Made by a program: the position numbers and the translations under genes. DNA of 64,000 nucleotides. Origin: Lachnospiraceae bacterium (GTDB lineage: Bacteria > Bacillota > Clostridia > Lachnospirales > Lachnospiraceae). Shown here piece after piece: positions 55,352-64,000 of the stretch; the stretch's first letter is position 1, and every line of letters starts with the position of its first letter. Location of the stretch: NCBI GenBank assembly GCA_022791815.1, contig JAAVZU010000015.1, positions 1-64,000 on the forward strand, written 5' to 3'. The notes beneath the pieces are model-generated. The model saw only the letters and a list, made by a program, of their open reading frames with translations, was not told the DNA's origin and searched no databases.

Positions 55352-56416
55352 ATGAGTGAAATAATGGACGAAGTAGTTCGTAAAGTGAAGATCTTGCAGA
55401 CTAGATTAGAATTTGCCCAATTTGGTGAGAGAAAGGAATTAAATCCTTTTGATTTTTGTATCTGTATGACAGCAGTACATTCTGTTTTGTCAAGAACGAA
55501 GCCAGTAGGGCTAGTGCCAACAGACCATCCAGATATGGAGAAATTAAAGGCACATCTTGCGCATAAAACCAAAGCAACAGATAAAGAAGGAATTATTCAG
55601 TATTTGTCTAGAGTCCGTAGCTATGGGTGTGGTAGAAAGTATTTTGATTTCTGGAGCTTTTGGCATAATAGACCTACATTTAAAGTAGAAGATTTAAAAG
55701 AAGAGAACAGGGAACGTTTTGAAGAACTTATGGAATTTTCCAAATCTTTTGAAGAATTGCTAGGTCCAAAAGGATATGTTGCATGGGATGTGGCAGAAAG
55801 TATTCAGATTGTTAGGGAAGCATATCTTTGCAGATATATAGACGAAGCACTTGCCTGTGAGATTATTTCAGATTTTGGGGAGATGGCGGTACATTCTTAT
55901 CAAGATTGGACAGATTTTGCGATTAGTTATATTTGTGGTGGATGTTATTTTATATATGAAAATAATGGAAATCTTGAAGAAGTAGATAAAATGTGCGATA
56001 CAATTTGTGGAGCGGTGGAGCAGTTATTCTTTTCAGATGACAATGCAATCTGGGCACATTACAAATGGCAGAAGCCAAAACCATATTTTAATGGTTTTCA
56101 TCCAACAGAGGATTTAGTAGACAGTAAAATTGGCTGTTATGTCACAAACCGTGTCAGTTTAGATGGCTGTCAAATTAACTATATGGAAAAACAGCTGCCA
56201 AATCCACAATATCCAGATTCTGGTTGGAAATTTATGGCAGGGGATGAGACCGTGGAATATTTATCAGATGGAACTAATATTGCGGTTTTTTCATTAAACT
56301 TGATTGCTAATTATGATAAAGAAATTTTACCACTTATTGATGCTCCAATTGGCAGTGTGTATGTAAGAAATGAAGAAGGAAAGTTCGTTCTTCGTGAAAA
56401 AAAAGAAGATGAATAA
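55352..56416 (+). CDS. DUF1266 domain protein (354 aa)
   Basis: The middle part (residues about 145-195: AWDVAESIQIVREAYLCRYI, then SYQDWTDFAISYICGGCYF) has the Trp-Asp, Tyr/Gly and Glu-rich helix pattern of DUF1266. The rest is soluble and without signal peptide. Its function is unknown. AAAGGAG precedes the ATG. A hairpin follows. Confidence 0.7.
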   Translation: MSEIMDEVVRKVKILQTRLEFAQFGERKELNPFDFCICMTAVHSVLSRTKPVGLVPTDHPDMEKLKAHLAHKTKATDKEGIIQYLSRVRSYGCGRKYFDFWSFWHNRPTFKVEDLKEENRERFEELMEFSKSFEELLGPKGYVAWDVAESIQIVREAYLCRYIDEALACEIISDFGEMAVHSYQDWTDFAISYICGGCYFIYENNGNLEEVDKMCDTICGAVEQLFFSDDNAIWAHYKWQKPKPYFNGFHPTEDLVDSKIGCYVTNRVSLDGCQINYMEKQLPNPQYPDSGWKFMAGDETVEYLSDGTNIAVFSLNLIANYDKEILPLIDAPIGSVYVRNEEGKFVLREKKEDE

Positions 56417-56434
56417 TAAATAATAAATGAATGG

Positions 56435-56466
56435 CTGTTACAAAAAGAAGTTTCTTGCTGTAACAG
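56435..56466. repeat. palindromic repeat, CTGTTACA...TGTAACAG
   Basis: Eight-bp perfect arms (56435-56442 and 56459-56466) around a loop that has its own AAGAAGTTTCTT pairing; TCTTTTG follows. It is a member of the GTAACAG motif family and may act as a terminator of the DUF1266 gene. Confidence 0.6.
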
Positions 56467-56502
56467 TCTTTTGCTTGGTTTGCACGCAAAGGAGAATTAA
56501 TT

Positions 56503-56877
56503 ATGAAACAAATTGAAAATTATATTGATGATAAGTATTCAGATGAGGAATATATAAATGTAGAAGATGGAATATATAAAATAGTAGACGATGATGAGAT
56601 ATTATATGTAACATCATTATCCTTTATTCAGGAACCAGAGTATAATGAAGGGGAGGATGCCAGCGATATTTCACAGTATCCATTAGAAGATATATTAGAT
56701 AAATTTTATTGTCATATTTCAGATTTCTATGAAAAATTAAATACAGAAGATTCTTCCATCTGTTATCAGGAATTTGCAAGTCCAGATATAAAAGATGTTA
56801 GAAACCTTCGGACTATAATAGGAAAACATGTATATAATAAAGAAGATGGTAAGTATGTAACTCTTGTTATCGAATAA
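56503..56877 (+). CDS. hypothetical acidic protein (124 aa)
   Basis: Soluble, strongly acidic (many Asp/Glu), no membrane helix or known motif. AAAGGAG precedes the ATG and it ends with a normal stop, so it is probably real. It follows the DUF1266 gene by 86 bp and precedes a strong bidirectional terminator. I do not recognise it. Confidence 0.6.
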   Translation: MKQIENYIDDKYSDEEYINVEDGIYKIVDDDEILYVTSLSFIQEPEYNEGEDASDISQYPLEDILDKFYCHISDFYEKLNTEDSSICYQEFASPDIKDVRNLRTIIGKHVYNKEDGKYVTLVIE

Positions 56878-56950
56878 TGACAGAACTATTATAATAAACA
56901 TGGAAAGAAGATTTTAGAGCAATTGTCAAATAAAATGTGTAAGTTTTTGG

Positions 56951-56978
56951 ATTGGCGGTCATTGTGACCGCCAATTTT
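56951..56978. terminator. strong bidirectional terminator
   Basis: ATTGGCGGTCA and TGACCGCCAAT form an 11-bp perfect stem around TTG, with T on the right and A-rich DNA on the left. It lies between convergent genes (acidic protein and M18 aminopeptidase). Confidence 0.9.
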
Positions 56979-57004
56979 ACATTAAAAAATATTTACCAAA
57001 AAGA

Positions 57005-58318
57005 CTATCCTTCTTGATAAAAAGCTTGACACAAGGCTAATAAGGACTGTAAATCCTCTTCACATGCAGTTTCCCTTGCAGAATGCATGGCAAGGATTGG
57101 AATCCCTAAATCTACTGTATGCATAGGCAGATGAGAAGATAAAATTGAACCAAGTGTACTGCCGCCAGCCATATCAGAACGATTTACAAATTTTTGGTAT
57201 GGTATATCAAAAAGATTACATAGCTGCACGACTGCCCCAATGGCTTCTGTATCAGTTGCATACCGTTGACTGCTATTCATTTTTAAAACAACACCTTTAC
57301 CAAGAGAAACAAGATTTGTAGGATCGCTTTTACCTCCATAATTTGGGTGGTAGCCATGAGCGACATCTGCTGAGAGAAGAAAACTATTTGCAATGCTATT
57401 GTTTAGTGAATCTCTTGAAAAAGAAAGTCCTTCATATATTTTTTCCATTAGAATTTGAGTAAGATAAGAATCTGCCCCTTGTTTTGTACTGCTGCCAACT
57501 TCTTCATTATCATAAAAAGCTGCTACAGTTATGATAGAAGGATTTAAACTATCTGTTTGGCATAAAGCTTTAAGACTTGTATAAACAGAAGATAAATTAT
57601 CAATTCTTGGCGCTGATAGAAATTCTTGATTTAATCCTAATTTACAACCTGGCTCTGGATTATATACGGACAAGTCATAATCCAGAATATCTTCATATGC
57701 AACCTTTAACTCTTTGGAAAGAAAGGAAATAAAACTATCCTTTGACATATCTGTTTTTTCTTCTAAGGAAAAAATAGGAAGCATATCCTGTTGTTTGTTT
57801 AATTCTATACCAGAGTTTACTTTTCGATTCATGTGAATTGCAAGATTTGGTATAATCAAAAGAGGAGACTGATAATCAAAATATTGAACATTAGGATGAA
57901 AAATTTCCTCACTTTTTAAGACCACCTTCCCGGCAATAGAAAGAGGACGGTCAAACCAGCTATTTAGAATTGCACCTCCATAAGTTTCTGTATTTAATTT
58001 TAAGTAACCTTTTTCATAAATAGAAGGGAATGGTTTAATACGAAATCCTGGATGATCAGTGTGAGAAGCAATTATATGGAATTTTGAACTTTTTTCTGAT
58101 ACTTGGTTTCCCACATGGAAAGCAAATAAGGTAGTGCCATAAATAATTGTGTAATAGGCTTTATCAGGAACTAATTTCCATGATTCAGTAAAATTTAAGG
58201 CTTCAAATCCGGATTTTTCTAAATGGGAACAACAGGATAGAATAGTATGATAAGGAGATGTAGCATGGTTCAAAAAGGATAAAAAGTCCAAATTTGTATT
58301 TTTTTTCTTTTTTGACAT
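57005..58318 (-). CDS. M18 family metalloaminopeptidase
   Basis: Zinc aminopeptidase of 437 aa. First metal His in HIIASHTDHPGFRIKP, LNTETYGGAILNSWFDRPLSIAG (bridging Asp region), FYDNEEVGSSTKQGADS (catalytic Glu pair), AHGYHPNYGGKSDPTN and the last His in MHSARETACEEDLQSL. This is the DAP2/ApeB type that removes acidic or neutral N-terminal residues; specificity unknown. Minus strand; GAGGTT before the start. Confidence 0.94.
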   Translation of the reverse strand: MSKKKKNTNLDFLSFLNHATSPYHTILSCCSHLEKSGFEALNFTESWKLVPDKAYYTIIYGTTLFAFHVGNQVSEKSSKFHIIASHTDHPGFRIKPFPSIYEKGYLKLNTETYGGAILNSWFDRPLSIAGKVVLKSEEIFHPNVQYFDYQSPLLIIPNLAIHMNRKVNSGIELNKQQDMLPIFSLEEKTDMSKDSFISFLSKELKVAYEDILDYDLSVYNPEPGCKLGLNQEFLSAPRIDNLSSVYTSLKALCQTDSLNPSIITVAAFYDNEEVGSSTKQGADSYLTQILMEKIYEGLSFSRDSLNNSIANSFLLSADVAHGYHPNYGGKSDPTNLVSLGKGVVLKMNSSQRYATDTEAIGAVVQLCNLFDIPYQKFVNRSDMAGGSTLGSILSSHLPMHTVDLGIPILAMHSARETACEEDLQSLLALCQAFYQEG

Positions 58319-58638
58319 AAAATAACCTCATTTCTCGATATAATAAAAAAGTGTCAGGTTCTATGATAGAATTTATAGTTGTTTTTTGTGCAAGCACATA
58401 TCAGCTATTATATCTACTGACAACACTTTCATTGTAAAGTAATAAAAGAAAAAGTCAAGCTGAATATAAACATAATATAGAAATAAAAGGAAAAAAATGA
58501 AAAACTTGTAAAATTATAACAAAAATGTTATGATATAAAATAGTAATTGTTCTATGGCTATGTATGAATTATTGCTTTTTATAAATGATTTAATAATATA
58601 TTTTTTTACTAATTTTATAAAAGAAAAGGAGATTAAAA

Positions 58639-58713
58639 ATGGGACTTTCAAAAGTAAGAATACATATAAAAGTGTCAAGAAGAACATACAAAAAGAAGAA
58701 GCAGGAGAATTAA
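58639..58713 (+). CDS. possible 24-residue basic peptide
   Basis: ATG 58639 follows an excellent AAAAGGAGATTAAAA. The frame gives MGLSKVRIHIKVSRRTYKKK and four more residues, then stop. A longer overlapping frame (58554-58742) lacks a ribosome site. It could be a real small gene, a leader peptide or chance. No homology recognised. Confidence 0.3.
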   Translation: MGLSKVRIHIKVSRRTYKKKKQEN

Positions 58714-58997
58714 CGGGAATTGACTTAATTACGTTTATTTAAGGTCTTCAGTATGAACAAAGTCAGAATCTATAAATATATCTTAAATACAATCCTATGT
58801 AATATGGAAGTAAGGCAAAACAGATATATTATACCAGATTGCAGACTTATGAAATAGTATGTGACACTTTGATGTATCAGATATGTTTTATATTATAAAA
58901 TAGTTAAATTAATTATAACTATTTAGAAATTTATAAAATGGCATTAAACTAGAGATTACATGATGCAAAAGAATATTATAAAGGGGTTCGATATCAG

Positions 58998-60521
58998 ATG
59001 AGAAAGAATATAAAAAGAAAATTTGCATTTTTGATAATGATAATTATGCTTTTTTCTGTTTCAATTAACCAGGCAAATAAAGAAAAGGGTACTATATATG
59101 CTACTGTTCAAGAAGATGAACATTATTATAGCCAAAAGGGCTGGACTTATAATGGGAAGACATTAACTTCCATGTGTTATATCACTTCTTATGCGATGAT
59201 ACTTAGAAATATGGGGAAAGATGTAAATCCTGTAAATGTATATATTGCAAATGGCTGTTCTAATTATGTTGTTCACAGCAAAATAGCATCTGCATACAAT
59301 GTCAGCACATCAGAAACTAGTAGTATGAATAGCAAATCTGTAAAGGAAAAACAAGCCTTTGTAAAAGGACTTCTGGAGAAATATCCTCAAGGAGTTATTG
59401 TGGGAGGAAGTTATGGAAGTGGTACACACTATATTGTTGCTAAAAAAGTAGTAGATGATGAGATTTTATTTGATGATCCAGCAATTGGCTGCTGTGTCTC
59501 TATTTCTAAAGTTTATAAGCATACATGGGAAAGTTTAGATATGTATCGTATCATTAAGGATGTTTCCATAAAACCAACAGCAACAGTAAAAACAACTCCA
59601 TCTGCAGGAACAACAGTAACAATAAAACCAACAGCAACAGTAAAACCAACAACAACGGTAAAACCAACAGTACAACCAACCAAAACGGTAAAACCGACAG
59701 CAACGGTAAAACCAACAATACAGCCAACTAAAACAGTAAAACCGACGGTACAACCAACTAAAACGGCAAAACCAACAACAACAGCCAAGCCAACAGCAAC
59801 AGTAAAACCGACAGTACAGCCAACTAAAACAGTAAAACCAACAACAACCGTAAAGCCAACAGCAACAGTAAAGCCAACAGCAACGGTAAAGCCAATAATA
59901 ACAGTAAAACCAGCAGATACATCTATACCATCTTCTGCGATTACAACAACTGCAAAAAATCCTCTTAATAAATATAAAGTTCCTACTAGAACCATTTATT
60001 ATAAGAAAAAAAACATGACTGGAGAAGATGTAAAGTGGGTAGAATTAGCTTTGAAAACTTTAAAATATTCTATTTCTATAGATGGGAAATATACAACCAA
60101 AGATAAAAATATTGTTAAGAAATATCAAAAAAAGAAAGGGTTGCTTCCAGATGGATATTTTGGAAAAGATACAAGAAAAAAAGTAATTTCTGATTTAGAA
60201 ATAGCACTTACTAAGGTTAATCAGGTAAGTGGTTTAAGTATAAAGAAAGGGACATCTTCAAGTTCTGTTGCGGCAAATTCTTCAGACTACCAGATAACAG
60301 CAAGTTGGAAGAAGGTAACAGATGTAGATGGATACCAATTGGTTTATTCTTCTAAGGAGGATTTTTCGGAGAAGAAATCAGTTACAAAAACTGGGAAAAG
60401 TGCAGTAATTAAGAATCTGAAAGGTGGCACAAAATACTATATTAAGGTTCGTGCCTATAAAATAGTTCATAATACAAAAGTTTATGGTACATATAGTAGT
60501 GTAAAGACAGTAAAATTATAG
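58998..60521 (+). CDS. secreted C39-like peptidase with Thr-Val-Lys-Pro repeat linker, peptidoglycan-binding and FN3 domains (507 aa)
   Basis: Signal peptide (about 1-34). C39-like papain fold about 38-190 with candidate Cys in SMCYITSYAMIL, His in GTHYIVAKKV and Asp in LFDDPAIG. A linker of about 110 residues of TVKPT/TAKPT/VQPTK units (about 193-310). A peptidoglycan-binding domain about 325-405 (MTGEDVKWVELALKTL, IDGKYTTKDKNIVKKYQKKK, LPDGYFGKDTRKKV). A terminal fibronectin type III domain (about 425-507, ASWKKVTDVDGYQLVYSS). No transmembrane anchor, so wall-associated through peptidoglycan binding. Target unknown. Confidence 0.85.
   Translation: MRKNIKRKFAFLIMIIMLFSVSINQANKEKGTIYATVQEDEHYYSQKGWTYNGKTLTSMCYITSYAMILRNMGKDVNPVNVYIANGCSNYVVHSKIASAYNVSTSETSSMNSKSVKEKQAFVKGLLEKYPQGVIVGGSYGSGTHYIVAKKVVDDEILFDDPAIGCCVSISKVYKHTWESLDMYRIIKDVSIKPTATVKTTPSAGTTVTIKPTATVKPTTTVKPTVQPTKTVKPTATVKPTIQPTKTVKPTVQPTKTAKPTTTAKPTATVKPTVQPTKTVKPTTTVKPTATVKPTATVKPIITVKPADTSIPSSAITTTAKNPLNKYKVPTRTIYYKKKNMTGEDVKWVELALKTLKYSISIDGKYTTKDKNIVKKYQKKKGLLPDGYFGKDTRKKVISDLEIALTKVNQVSGLSIKKGTSSSSVAANSSDYQITASWKKVTDVDGYQLVYSSKEDFSEKKSVTKTGKSAVIKNLKGGTKYYIKVRAYKIVHNTKVYGTYSSVKTVKL
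59570..59925 (+). repeat. coding tandem repeats of a Thr-Val-Lys-Pro linker
   Basis: Degenerate 15-18-bp units (variants of ACAGTAAAACCAACAGCA) within the C39-like gene. Units vary by synonymous changes and by CAACCAACT insertions, suggesting slippage or recombination within the linker. Not a CRISPR: no spacers and in frame. Confidence 0.9.
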
Positions 60522-60576
60522 AAAATACTCTTGTTTTATTGTGAAAAATTAGTTATAATAAAAAGGTGATAATTCA

Positions 60577-60611
60577 AGGTTGAAGGCACATGCTTTCAAC
60601 CTCGCTTTTTT
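60577..60611 (+). terminator. intrinsic terminator upstream of icd
   Basis: AGGTTGAAGGCA pairs with TGCTTTCAACCT (one bulge), followed by CGCTTTTTT. Probably ends the C39-like gene. A TTGTTT-17-TATAAT promoter-like pair (60531-60559) lies directly in front. Confidence 0.75.
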
Positions 60612-60684
60612 ATATGATAAGATATTATATATGTTATTATATAAAGTGGAAAACTTATGTTAAATATAGAGGAGGATACGCGAA

Positions 60685-61893
60685 ATGGAAAAGATTAAGA
60701 TGACTACTCCATTAGTTGAGATGGATGGGGATGAAATGACCAGGATTCTGTGGAAGATGATTAAGGATGAATTATTACTTCCTTTTATAGAATTAAATAC
60801 GGAATATTATGATTTAGGTTTAGAGTATCGAAATGCCACAGATGATCAGGTAACAATTGATTCTGCCAAAGCAACAAAGAAGTATGGTGTAGCTGTAAAA
60901 TGTGCAACCATTACGCCAAATGCTGCAAGAATGAAAGAGTATACTTTAAAGGAGATGTGGAAGAGTCCAAATGGAACGATTCGTGCTATTTTAGATGGAA
61001 CAGTATTTCGTGCTCCAATTATTGTAAAGGGAATTGAGCCTTGTGTAAAGAACTGGACAAAACCTATTACCATTGCAAGACATGCATATGGTGATGTATA
61101 TAAAGGAACAGAAATGAAGATTCCTGGTGCTGGAAAGGCAGAAATTGTATTTACAGGAGAAGATGGAACTCAAATCAAAGAACTCATTCATGAATTTAAT
61201 GGAGAAGGAATTGTGCAAGGTATGCATAATTTAAATGGATCTATTGAAAGTTTTGCGAGAAGTTGTTTTAACTATGCATTAGATACCAAACAGGATTTAT
61301 GGTTTGCAACAAAAGATACGATTTCTAAGAAATACGATCATACATTCAAGGACATTTTCCAGGAAATTTTTGATAAAGAATATACAGAAAAATTTGAAGC
61401 AGCAGGAATTACATATTTCTATACTTTAATTGACGATGCAGTAGCACGGGTTATGAAGTCAGAAGGTGGATATATCTGGGCTTGTAAGAATTATGATGGA
61501 GATGTAATGAGTGATATGGTTTCTTCTGCGTTTGGTTCTCTTGCTATGATGACTTCTGTCCTTGTTTCACCAGATGGAAATTATGAGTATGAAGCAGCAC
61601 ATGGAACAGTACAGAGACACTATTACAAACACTTAAAAGGAGAAGAAACTTCTACAAACTCAGTAGCTACAATTTATGCATGGACAGGAGCTTTAAGAAA
61701 GCGTGGAGAACTAGATGGCAATAAGCAGCTTATGGAATTTGCAGATAAATTAGAGAAAGCGACTATTGCAACTATTGAAAATGGTACAATGACAAAAGAT
61801 TTGGCGCTTATCACAACACTAGATAATGTAAATGTCGTAAATAGCCAGGACTTTATTGTTGCTATACGTAAAACATTAGAAGGAATGTTATAA
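60685..61893 (+). CDS. icd: NADP-dependent isocitrate dehydrogenase
   Basis: 402 aa of the eukaryotic-like homodimeric type. [40 protein letters not shown] (substrate Ser/Asn/Arg), [36 protein letters not shown] (metal Asp), [40 protein letters not shown] and [20 protein letters not shown]. Produces 2-oxoglutarate and NADPH, for glutamate synthesis in an anaerobe with an incomplete cycle. AGAGGAGG before the ATG. Confidence 0.97.
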   Translation: MEKIKMTTPLVEMDGDEMTRILWKMIKDELLLPFIELNTEYYDLGLEYRNATDDQVTIDSAKATKKYGVAVKCATITPNAARMKEYTLKEMWKSPNGTIRAILDGTVFRAPIIVKGIEPCVKNWTKPITIARHAYGDVYKGTEMKIPGAGKAEIVFTGEDGTQIKELIHEFNGEGIVQGMHNLNGSIESFARSCFNYALDTKQDLWFATKDTISKKYDHTFKDIFQEIFDKEYTEKFEAAGITYFYTLIDDAVARVMKSEGGYIWACKNYDGDVMSDMVSSAFGSLAMMTSVLVSPDGNYEYEAAHGTVQRHYYKHLKGEETSTNSVATIYAWTGALRKRGELDGNKQLMEFADKLEKATIATIENGTMTKDLALITTLDNVNVVNSQDFIVAIRKTLEGML

Positions 61894-61924
61894 AATTATT
61901 ATTAGAAATTGTAACAGTGAATTT

Positions 61925-61964
61925 AAGCAGGTATTTCATTTTGGGTTGGAATACCTGCTTTTTT
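61925..61964 (+). terminator. terminator of icd
   Basis: AAGCAGGTATT pairs with AATACCTGCTT over a 14-nt loop, followed by TTTT. Confidence 0.9.
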
Positions 61965-61974
61965 CGTGTATAAT
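61946..61974 (+). promoter_or_regulatory. promoter of the AI-2E permease gene, overlapping the icd terminator
   Basis: TTGGAA at 61946-61951, 17-bp spacer, TATAAT at 61969-61974. The -35 lies in the loop and the spacer in the stem and T run of the icd terminator. Confidence 0.6.
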
Positions 61975-62015
61975 AAAAAAGGAAGTGTAGGTTTTAGTTA
62001 AGGAAAGGAATCAAA

Positions 62016-63341
62016 ATGGAAAAAGAAAATAATAACATAGTACATGAAGAAAAAAAGAAAAAAATAGTCGGAGCAGAGGGAAAGCCTTTAAAGCAAAAAC
62101 AAACACATCCCTATGAAGAATACTTTTGGAAGGGAGGAATTGTTTTTCTAATTGTTGCTGCCTGCATTATTTTTGCTGTAGTTGTTGTACGAATTGAAGC
62201 AGTATTAAATGGAATTCATAGTTTATTGGGTATATTTGAACCAATTTTATGTGGTTTGGTATTTGCTTATCTTTTGAATCCAGTTATGAATCGTTTTGAG
62301 AAGATATTTACTTCTCTTTTAGAAAAAAAAGGGAAGGATAAAGATAAATTACATGGTATGGTGAGAGGACTAAGTATATTTATTACACTAGTCTTAGCTA
62401 TATTAGTTGTTGCAATTTTACTTTACATGATCTTACCAGAGTTGTTTGAGACAGTGAGCAATATGGTGAAAGATTTACCAGAACAATTTAGTAAATTTAC
62501 AAATTGGGTGACAAGCCTTTCTATTAATGAGCGGTTAGATGGAGTATTAGCAGAGACACTTTCCTCAATTGGAAGTTATGTAGAGAACTGGGCAAAAGAT
62601 AATCTTATTACAAAAATGGATTCCCTATTTTCTACTGTTACAGTGGGTGTGGTAGGATTTATTAATATTATAGAAGATATTTTTATTGGCATTATTGTAT
62701 CTGTATATGTTCTGTCAAATAAAGAACGTTTTATTGGTCAGGGAAAGAAACTTATTTATGCATTATTCCAGACGAAAACAGCAAATACGACCTTGGAGCT
62801 TCTTCGGGACAGCAACCAGATATTTACTGGATTTCTTACAGGAAAAGTAATAGATTCTTTTATTATTGGTATAATTTGTTTTGTGTGTCTGTCAATTTTA
62901 CAGATGCCGTATACTTTACTAGTTAGTGTTATTGTAGGAATTACGAATATAGTACCTTTTTTTGGACCATATATTGGAGGAGCAATCAGTGTTGTACTTA
63001 TTTTATTGTCAGATCCAAAAGCGGGCGTTGTATTTGTTATTTTCATAATTATTTTGCAGCAGATTGATGGAAATTTAATTGGACCAAAGATTCTTGGGGA
63101 GTCTACTGGCTTATCTGCATTTTGGGTTATTTTTTCTATCTTAGTAGGATCAGGTTTGTTTGGATTTATTGGAATGATATTTGGGGTTCCTACATTTGCA
63201 GTAATTTATCATTTGCTGAAGAAATTTGTAGAGAAACGACTGGAAAAAAAGAAATTACCAGTGGAAACAGAAGCTTATCATGACTTGCATTATATCCAAA
63301 AAACTAAGGTTGTATTAAGGGAAAAGAATAGAGAAGATTAA
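62016..63341 (+). CDS. AI-2E family transporter (PerM-like permease)
   Basis: Seven to eight helices over 441 aa. The charged N-terminal tail (KKKKIVGAEGKPLKQKQ), then LLGIFEPILCGLVFAYLLNPVMNRFEK and the conserved C-terminal block VGITNIVPFFGPYIGGAISVVLILL, LQQIDGNLIGPKILGESTGL and GSGLFGFIGMIFGVPTFAV are typical of the AI-2E exporter/PerM family. The substrate is uncertain: the family includes AI-2 exporters and Na+/H+ antiporters. Starts after AAGGAA. Followed 34 bp later by maf. Confidence 0.9.
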   Translation: MEKENNNIVHEEKKKKIVGAEGKPLKQKQTHPYEEYFWKGGIVFLIVAACIIFAVVVVRIEAVLNGIHSLLGIFEPILCGLVFAYLLNPVMNRFEKIFTSLLEKKGKDKDKLHGMVRGLSIFITLVLAILVVAILLYMILPELFETVSNMVKDLPEQFSKFTNWVTSLSINERLDGVLAETLSSIGSYVENWAKDNLITKMDSLFSTVTVGVVGFINIIEDIFIGIIVSVYVLSNKERFIGQGKKLIYALFQTKTANTTLELLRDSNQIFTGFLTGKVIDSFIIGIICFVCLSILQMPYTLLVSVIVGITNIVPFFGPYIGGAISVVLILLSDPKAGVVFVIFIIILQQIDGNLIGPKILGESTGLSAFWVIFSILVGSGLFGFIGMIFGVPTFAVIYHLLKKFVEKRLEKKKLPVETEAYHDLHYIQKTKVVLREKNRED

Positions 63342-63375
63342 ATATAGGAAAAAGATAGAAAAGGGGAAAAGAGGT

Positions 63376-63957
63376 ATGTATCGAATTATTTTAGCATCGA
63401 ATTCACCAAGGCGACGCGAAATATTAGAACAAGCGGGGATGAGTTTTCAGGTTATTCCTAGTAATTGTGAAGAAATTATAGCAACTACAGATCCTGAGAG
63501 CGTAGTAAAAGAACTAGCTCTTTTAAAAGCTACAGATGTTGCAAATTTGTATAATGATAATACGATTGTAATAGGTGCAGATACTGTAGTTGCCAATATG
63601 GGTAATATTCTTGGAAAACCAGCTGATGAGCTGGAAGCAGTAAATATGCTTATGAATTTACAAGGACATACTCATAATGTATATACGGGGGTTGCAATTG
63701 TAATTAAAGAAACAAATGGTAATACGCAAACATTGTGCTTTTCTGAAAATACAAAAGTCCGGATTGCAGATATGACTAAAGAACAGGTTATGAATTATGT
63801 TTTGACAGGAGAACCTATGGACAAGGCAGGTTCTTATGGAATTCAAGGACGGTTTGCAAAATACATATATGGAATTGAAGGAGATTATTATAATATTGTA
63901 GGATTTCCAATATGCAGATTTCGATTGGAAATGAAAAAATTAGGATTTGAAATTTAA
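63376..63957 (+). CDS. maf: Maf-like nucleotide pyrophosphatase
   Basis: 193 aa. Starts YRIILASNSPRRREILEQAGM, the family signature, then VIGADTVVANMGNILGKP (catalytic Asp), MLMNLQGHTHNVYTGVAIV, TKVRIADM and TGEPMDKAGSYGIQGRFAKYI. Hydrolyses non-canonical nucleoside triphosphates such as dTTP/UTP variants; in Firmicutes linked to septum control. Likely co-transcribed with the permease gene. Start has AAAGAGG. The last 43 bases of the window after it hold no gene. Confidence 0.96.
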   Translation: MYRIILASNSPRRREILEQAGMSFQVIPSNCEEIIATTDPESVVKELALLKATDVANLYNDNTIVIGADTVVANMGNILGKPADELEAVNMLMNLQGHTHNVYTGVAIVIKETNGNTQTLCFSENTKVRIADMTKEQVMNYVLTGEPMDKAGSYGIQGRFAKYIYGIEGDYYNIVGFPICRFRLEMKKLGFEI

Positions 63958-64000
63958 CAAAATTGGTATTAAAAGTGGTTATTTGTCCCATTTTGGTGGT

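Noticed and set aside
58554..58742. 62-codon open frame upstream of the C39-like gene
   Set aside because: No ribosome site near its ATG and atypical composition; the overlapping 24-codon frame has the only good Shine-Dalgarno.
59570..59925. Short repeated units resembling a CRISPR array
   Set aside because: They lie in frame inside a coding gene, have no unique spacers and encode a Thr-Val-Lys-Pro linker; no cas genes are present.
59513..59995. 160-codon antisense open frame rich in Val-Gly-Phe repeats
   Set aside because: It is the mirror of the Thr-Lys-Pro coding repeats on the other strand, with no ribosome site.

Overview
The window looks like chromosomal DNA of a low-GC, Gram-positive anaerobe of the class Clostridia, most likely a Lachnospiraceae gut bacterium. 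Reasons: strongly A/T-biased codon use, Shine-Dalgarno sites of the AGGAGG type, TTGACA/TATAAT promoters with 17-bp spacers, a T-box leader, a Clostridia-style polyamine operon with both classical and carboxyspermidine genes, a DUF5688 protein, a fused HisIE with a HisF-like front half, and sortase- or lipobox-type envelope proteins. I do not name a species. No phage, plasmid, CRISPR or intact insertion sequence is visible.

Region 1-12.4 kb is a surface-glycan locus that is more A/T-rich and more disturbed than the rest. It holds an O-acyltransferase whose 5' end carries an AGCC tetranucleotide tract, an asparagine-synthase-like amidotransferase without its catalytic cysteine, a small ORF carrying a T7-G8 run, a Wzx-type flippase, a short MreB-like protein, UDP-galactopyranose mutase, a second FAD oxidoreductase, and two large polytopic proteins that look like lipid-linked-sugar glycosyltransferases. 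Gene remnants, palindromes and homopolymer frame breaks lie between them.

Region 12.4-18.5 kb: a promoter and a tryptophan-type T-box lead trpE-trpG-trpD-trpC, followed by galE and an RNase H with a viroplasmin domain. Region 18.5-24 kb: the dTDP-rhamnose operon rmlA-rmlB-rmlD-rmlC with a PrsA-like lipoprotein gene behind it, so rhamnose supply and an extracytoplasmic foldase are probably co-transcribed. A roughly 290-bp MITE-like element follows. Region 24-29.6 kb: a DegV fatty-acid-binding protein, a large lectin and MucBP-like repeat adhesin, tRNA-Thr(CGU), and a convergent lytic transglycosylase.

Region 29.7-36.4 kb is a compact polyamine operon (speD, speA, speE, speB, carboxyspermidine dehydrogenase, carboxyspermidine decarboxylase) with a clear promoter and terminator. 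It encodes arginine to agmatine to putrescine, then two routes to spermidine. Region 36.5-49.5 kb is housekeeping and signalling: hisB, hisIE, a 39-residue membrane protein, alaS, a Kef-type antiporter, a GGDEF-EAL protein, a DUF5688 protein, a D-2-hydroxyacid dehydrogenase, a flavin reductase and the ClpC adaptor mecA. Region 49.7-64 kb is rich in envelope genes: a class A penicillin-binding protein, a DD-carboxypeptidase and a secreted C39-like/peptidoglycan-binding/FN3 protein. It also holds a DUF1266 protein, an M18 aminopeptidase, NADP isocitrate dehydrogenase, an AI-2E family permease and Maf.

The most noteworthy signal is the AGCC tract inside the acyltransferase reading frame at the left edge. 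It has the form of a phase-variation (contingency) locus, next to a G8 tract and a T7 frame break in the same glycan cluster. Several families of short interspersed palindromic repeats also recur through the window.
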